Shown: piece after piece, positions 23,431-24,519 of the stretch
Layout of the letters: each line of letters opens with the position of its first letter
Numbering within the stretch: position 1 is the stretch's first letter
Assembly: GCA_910577035.1 (NCBI GenBank)
Contig: CAJTKW010000061.1
Location: 1-24,519, forward strand
Length of the DNA stretch: 24,519 bases
Direction: 5' to 3'
From: an uncultured Acetatifactor sp.
Lineage (GTDB): Bacteria > Bacillota > Clostridia > Lachnospirales > Lachnospiraceae
Made by a program: the position numbers and the translations under genes
Notes under the pieces: model-generated
Told to the model about the DNA's origin: nothing
The model's database searches: none
What the model saw: the letters and a program-made list of their open reading frames with translations, nothing else

Positions 23431-24041
23431 TGGGTACCTCCATGAATATATAAGTCTATCAGTTCTTTTCTGCTACTGTATTTCTTAATATCATATTCTT
23501 CAAAAAGGAAATACTCTCCATCCATGCTGTTTAAATCTGACAAATTATGGGTTATGTTAAGAATTACCTTTTCCGGGTTCCTTTTTATGTAAGTATGAAA
23601 CAAGTCATAAATTTCGTTTTGAGTCGTTTTATCCAATGCGTTTGTAACTTCATCAAGAATAATAATATCTTTATCAAATAGCAGAAATACGATTATCTTG
23701 ATTTTTTGTCTTTGCCCGTCGCTCAGTTTTTTGAGTACGGTCTTTTCATCTATATTAGAAATGTTTAAAATACTGCACAGGCGTTCCACCTGATCCCTGC
23801 CGAACTTCTTTATCAGTACTTTTTTCAATTCGCTGAAGGTAATATCTTCAGGAACATTCGAATAGCTGCCTATAACAGTAATGTTTTCATTATTTAACAT
23901 GAGATATTTTGCAAATATCGATTTTCCCACACCGTTTTTCCCGAGAATATGATTTATTTTTCCGTTTGAAAATTCAACATTTACGTCAGTCAATAATTTT
24001 TTGTTCTTAATGCTTAAATTGAAATTACTAAGCTTCAACAT
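23427..24041 (-). CDS. ABC transporter ATP-binding protein
   Basis: A 204-residue ATPase, short for the family. It has Walker A GKNGVGKS (34-41), signature LSDGQRQK (from 106), Walker B DIIILDE (125-131), D-loop NALD and the switch histidine in NITHNLSD (165). The usual Q-loop glutamine is not obvious (GSYSNVPEDITFSEL). It should drive the membrane protein encoded just downstream. The ATG at 24041 is preferred to one at 24083 because GAGG lies just before it and family similarity begins at MLKLSNFNLS. AT-rich composition is shared with the permease. Export of a peptide or self-protection is possible, but no precursor or modification gene was found nearby. Confidence 0.9.
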   Translation of the reverse strand: MLKLSNFNLSIKNKKLLTDVNVEFSNGKINHILGKNGVGKSIFAKYLMLNNENITVIGSYSNVPEDITFSELKKVLIKKFGRDQVERLCSILNISNIDEKTVLKKLSDGQRQKIKIIVFLLFDKDIIILDEVTNALDKTTQNEIYDLFHTYIKRNPEKVILNITHNLSDLNSMDGEYFLFEEYDIKKYSSRKELIDLYIHGGTQ

Positions 24042-24054
24042 CTTTTCCTCACTA

Positions 24055-24149
24055 TAAACACAAAACTGTTTTGGCTGCAGCATAATACAGCCGATGCTGC
24101 AATATCCACCCCTGTCTGCATTTCATCCAGTTCCAACTGCTATTTTCAT
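24055..24149 (-). pseudogene. Possible decayed start of a UDP-sugar dehydrogenase-like gene
   Basis: An ATG at 24149 behind AGGGA encodes MKIAVGTG and then a stop. MKIAVxGTGYVG is the usual N-terminus of UDP-glucose dehydrogenases. The following DNA, in a shifted frame, reads GVDIAASAVLCCSQNSFV, roughly like the next stretch of that family (YVGLSIAVLLSQHNEV). The match is short and broken, so chance remains possible. It ends just before the ABC ATPase gene. Confidence 0.28.
24076..24101 (-). other. Inverted repeat in the ABC leader
   Basis: TGCAGCAT (24076-24083) and ATGCTGCA (24094-24101) are a perfect 8-bp inverted repeat around a 10-nt loop, 35-60 nt before the ATPase start. A smaller CAAAA-CAG-TTTTG stem lies next to it. 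Confidence 0.55.
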
Positions 24150-24167
24150 ATTGTCCCTGTTAATCGG

Positions 24168-24227
24168 ACAGCCGTAGCTGTTCTGCTCCGGAAGGTAGGA
24201 CAGAATAATTACTGTCCGTCTTTCCGG
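24168..24227 (-). promoter_or_regulatory. Structured 5' leader of the ABC operon
   Basis: On the minus strand CCGGAA..TTCCGG (24188-24227) encloses a second stem GGACAG/CTGTCC (24198-24217), leaving a symmetric 4 x 4 internal loop. Just downstream is ACAGC-TACG-GCTGT (24168-24181), which repeats the CTGTCC sequence and could pair instead with the first GGACAG. This suggests a switchable leader, but no known riboswitch class was recognised. Confidence 0.4.
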
Positions 24228-24244
24228 TGCGTTTTTACAGTTAC

Positions 24245-24273
24245 AATATACTAAAATATATCTCGCCTGTCAA
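24245..24273 (-). promoter_or_regulatory. Strong promoter of the ABC transporter operon
   Basis: Minus strand TTGACA (24268-24273), 17-bp spacer, TATATT (24245-24250). Two TATACC copies lie just upstream of the -35 (in 24273-24297) and could be regulator half-sites. The leader to the ATPase ATG is about 195 nt. Confidence 0.8.
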
Positions 24274-24390
24274 GGTATATTTCAAACTTTGGTATATACA
24301 TACATGAAGCATCGGATGTAAAATGAAATGGATCTGGCAGAAGGTAGAGAACGCGCATTCAAAAGGGGAAAAGAAAACGAACGGCCAAAT

Positions 24391-24407
24391 GTCATTATAG
24401 TAATGAC
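24391..24407. other. Short palindrome in the intergenic region before tRNA-Gly
   Basis: GTCATTA-TAG-TAATGAC is a perfect 7-bp inverted repeat. Nothing else is recognised in 24298-24418, which carries no credible gene. It might be an operator or a minor hairpin. Confidence 0.3.
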
Positions 24408-24419
24408 GATAAAGAAAAT

Positions 24420-24463
24420 AAACACGGCGGAATCCCTATTTTATGGGGTTCCGCCGTGTTTTA
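24420..24463 (-). terminator. Terminator downstream of tRNA-Gly (bidirectional)
   Basis: AACACGGCGGAA (24421-24432) pairs with TTCCGCCGTGTT (24449-24460), with further TCCC/GGGG pairing inside. On the minus strand it is followed by TTTATTTTCTTT, a good T tract, and on the plus strand by TTT. Confidence 0.88.
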
Positions 24464-24468
24464 GAAAG

Positions 24469-24519
24469 AGCGATAGACGGGACTCGAACCCGCGACCTCC
24501 ACCTTGGCAAGGTGGCGTA
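24469..24519 (-). tRNA. tRNA-Gly (anticodon GCC), 3' part
   Basis: The minus strand shows the anticodon arm CCACC-TTGCCAA-GGTGG (anticodon GCC), variable loop, T arm GCGGG-TTCGAGT-CCCGT and 3' acceptor strand CTATCGC with discriminator T. The 5' acceptor and D arm lie beyond the right edge. No CCA is encoded. Confidence 0.93.

Noticed and set aside
24043..24127. A 28-codon minus-strand peptide (ending VFIVRKRC) before the ABC ATPase, considered as a bacteriocin or lanthipeptide precursor.
   Set aside because: It overlaps the ATPase start and has no leader-core structure, no convincing ribosome site and no modification enzyme nearby. The decayed-gene reading fits the sequence better.

Overview
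The window reads as a chromosomal segment of a Gram-positive, anaerobic, gut- or plant-fibre-associated Clostridia member, most likely Lachnospiraceae. The grounds are strong AGGAGG-type ribosome binding sites, TTGACA/TATAAT promoters with 16-17 bp spacers, secreted and lipoprotein polysaccharide hydrolases, a DUF1848 protein, a TetR/MMPL efflux cassette and c-di-GMP genes. The species cannot be fixed from the sequence. Both ends carry minus-strand tRNA genes: a complete tRNA-Asn(GUU) at the left and the 3' part of a tRNA-Gly(GCC) at the right.

Layout. 108-1735 (minus): tRNA-Asn, a DUF1848 gene and a broken HAD-hydrolase gene behind a good promoter. 1821-8151 (plus): a TetR regulator, a palindrome-rich MITE-like element, then DUF308 membrane protein, MMPL/RND transporter and a large secreted coiled-coil/DG-repeat protein, which together look like an envelope export unit. 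A strong bidirectional terminator (8162-8203) separates this from a minus-strand GH53 endo-galactanase lipoprotein (8284-10287), which is divergent from a membrane diguanylate cyclase (10428-11471). 11663-14847 (plus): ACT-domain protein, homoserine dehydrogenase and aspartate kinase, the start of the threonine/methionine/lysine branch. 14878-21001 (plus): a perfect consensus promoter, a leader of about 150 nt with a strong hairpin, a membrane-anchored GH3/NagZ-like protein that lacks the usual catalytic dyad, an HD-GYP protein, a MATE transporter and a GH5 cellulase with a CBM2-like domain. 20993-24273 (minus): a zinc-ribbon membrane protein of unknown function, then a visibly AT-rich ABC transporter pair behind a strong promoter and a structured 5' leader that may contain a decayed UDP-sugar dehydrogenase start.

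How the parts relate. The galactanase and cellulase point to use of plant cell-wall polysaccharides. A GGDEF synthase and an HD-GYP hydrolase-type protein lie within 6 kb of each other, and the HD-GYP gene sits in the cellulase gene cluster, so c-di-GMP control of surface or polysaccharide functions is a reasonable inference. The least explained pieces are the GH3-like protein with its leader, the zinc-ribbon membrane protein, the 2611-2756 palindromic element and the ABC leader. No CRISPR array, rRNA, transposase, integrase or phage gene was seen.
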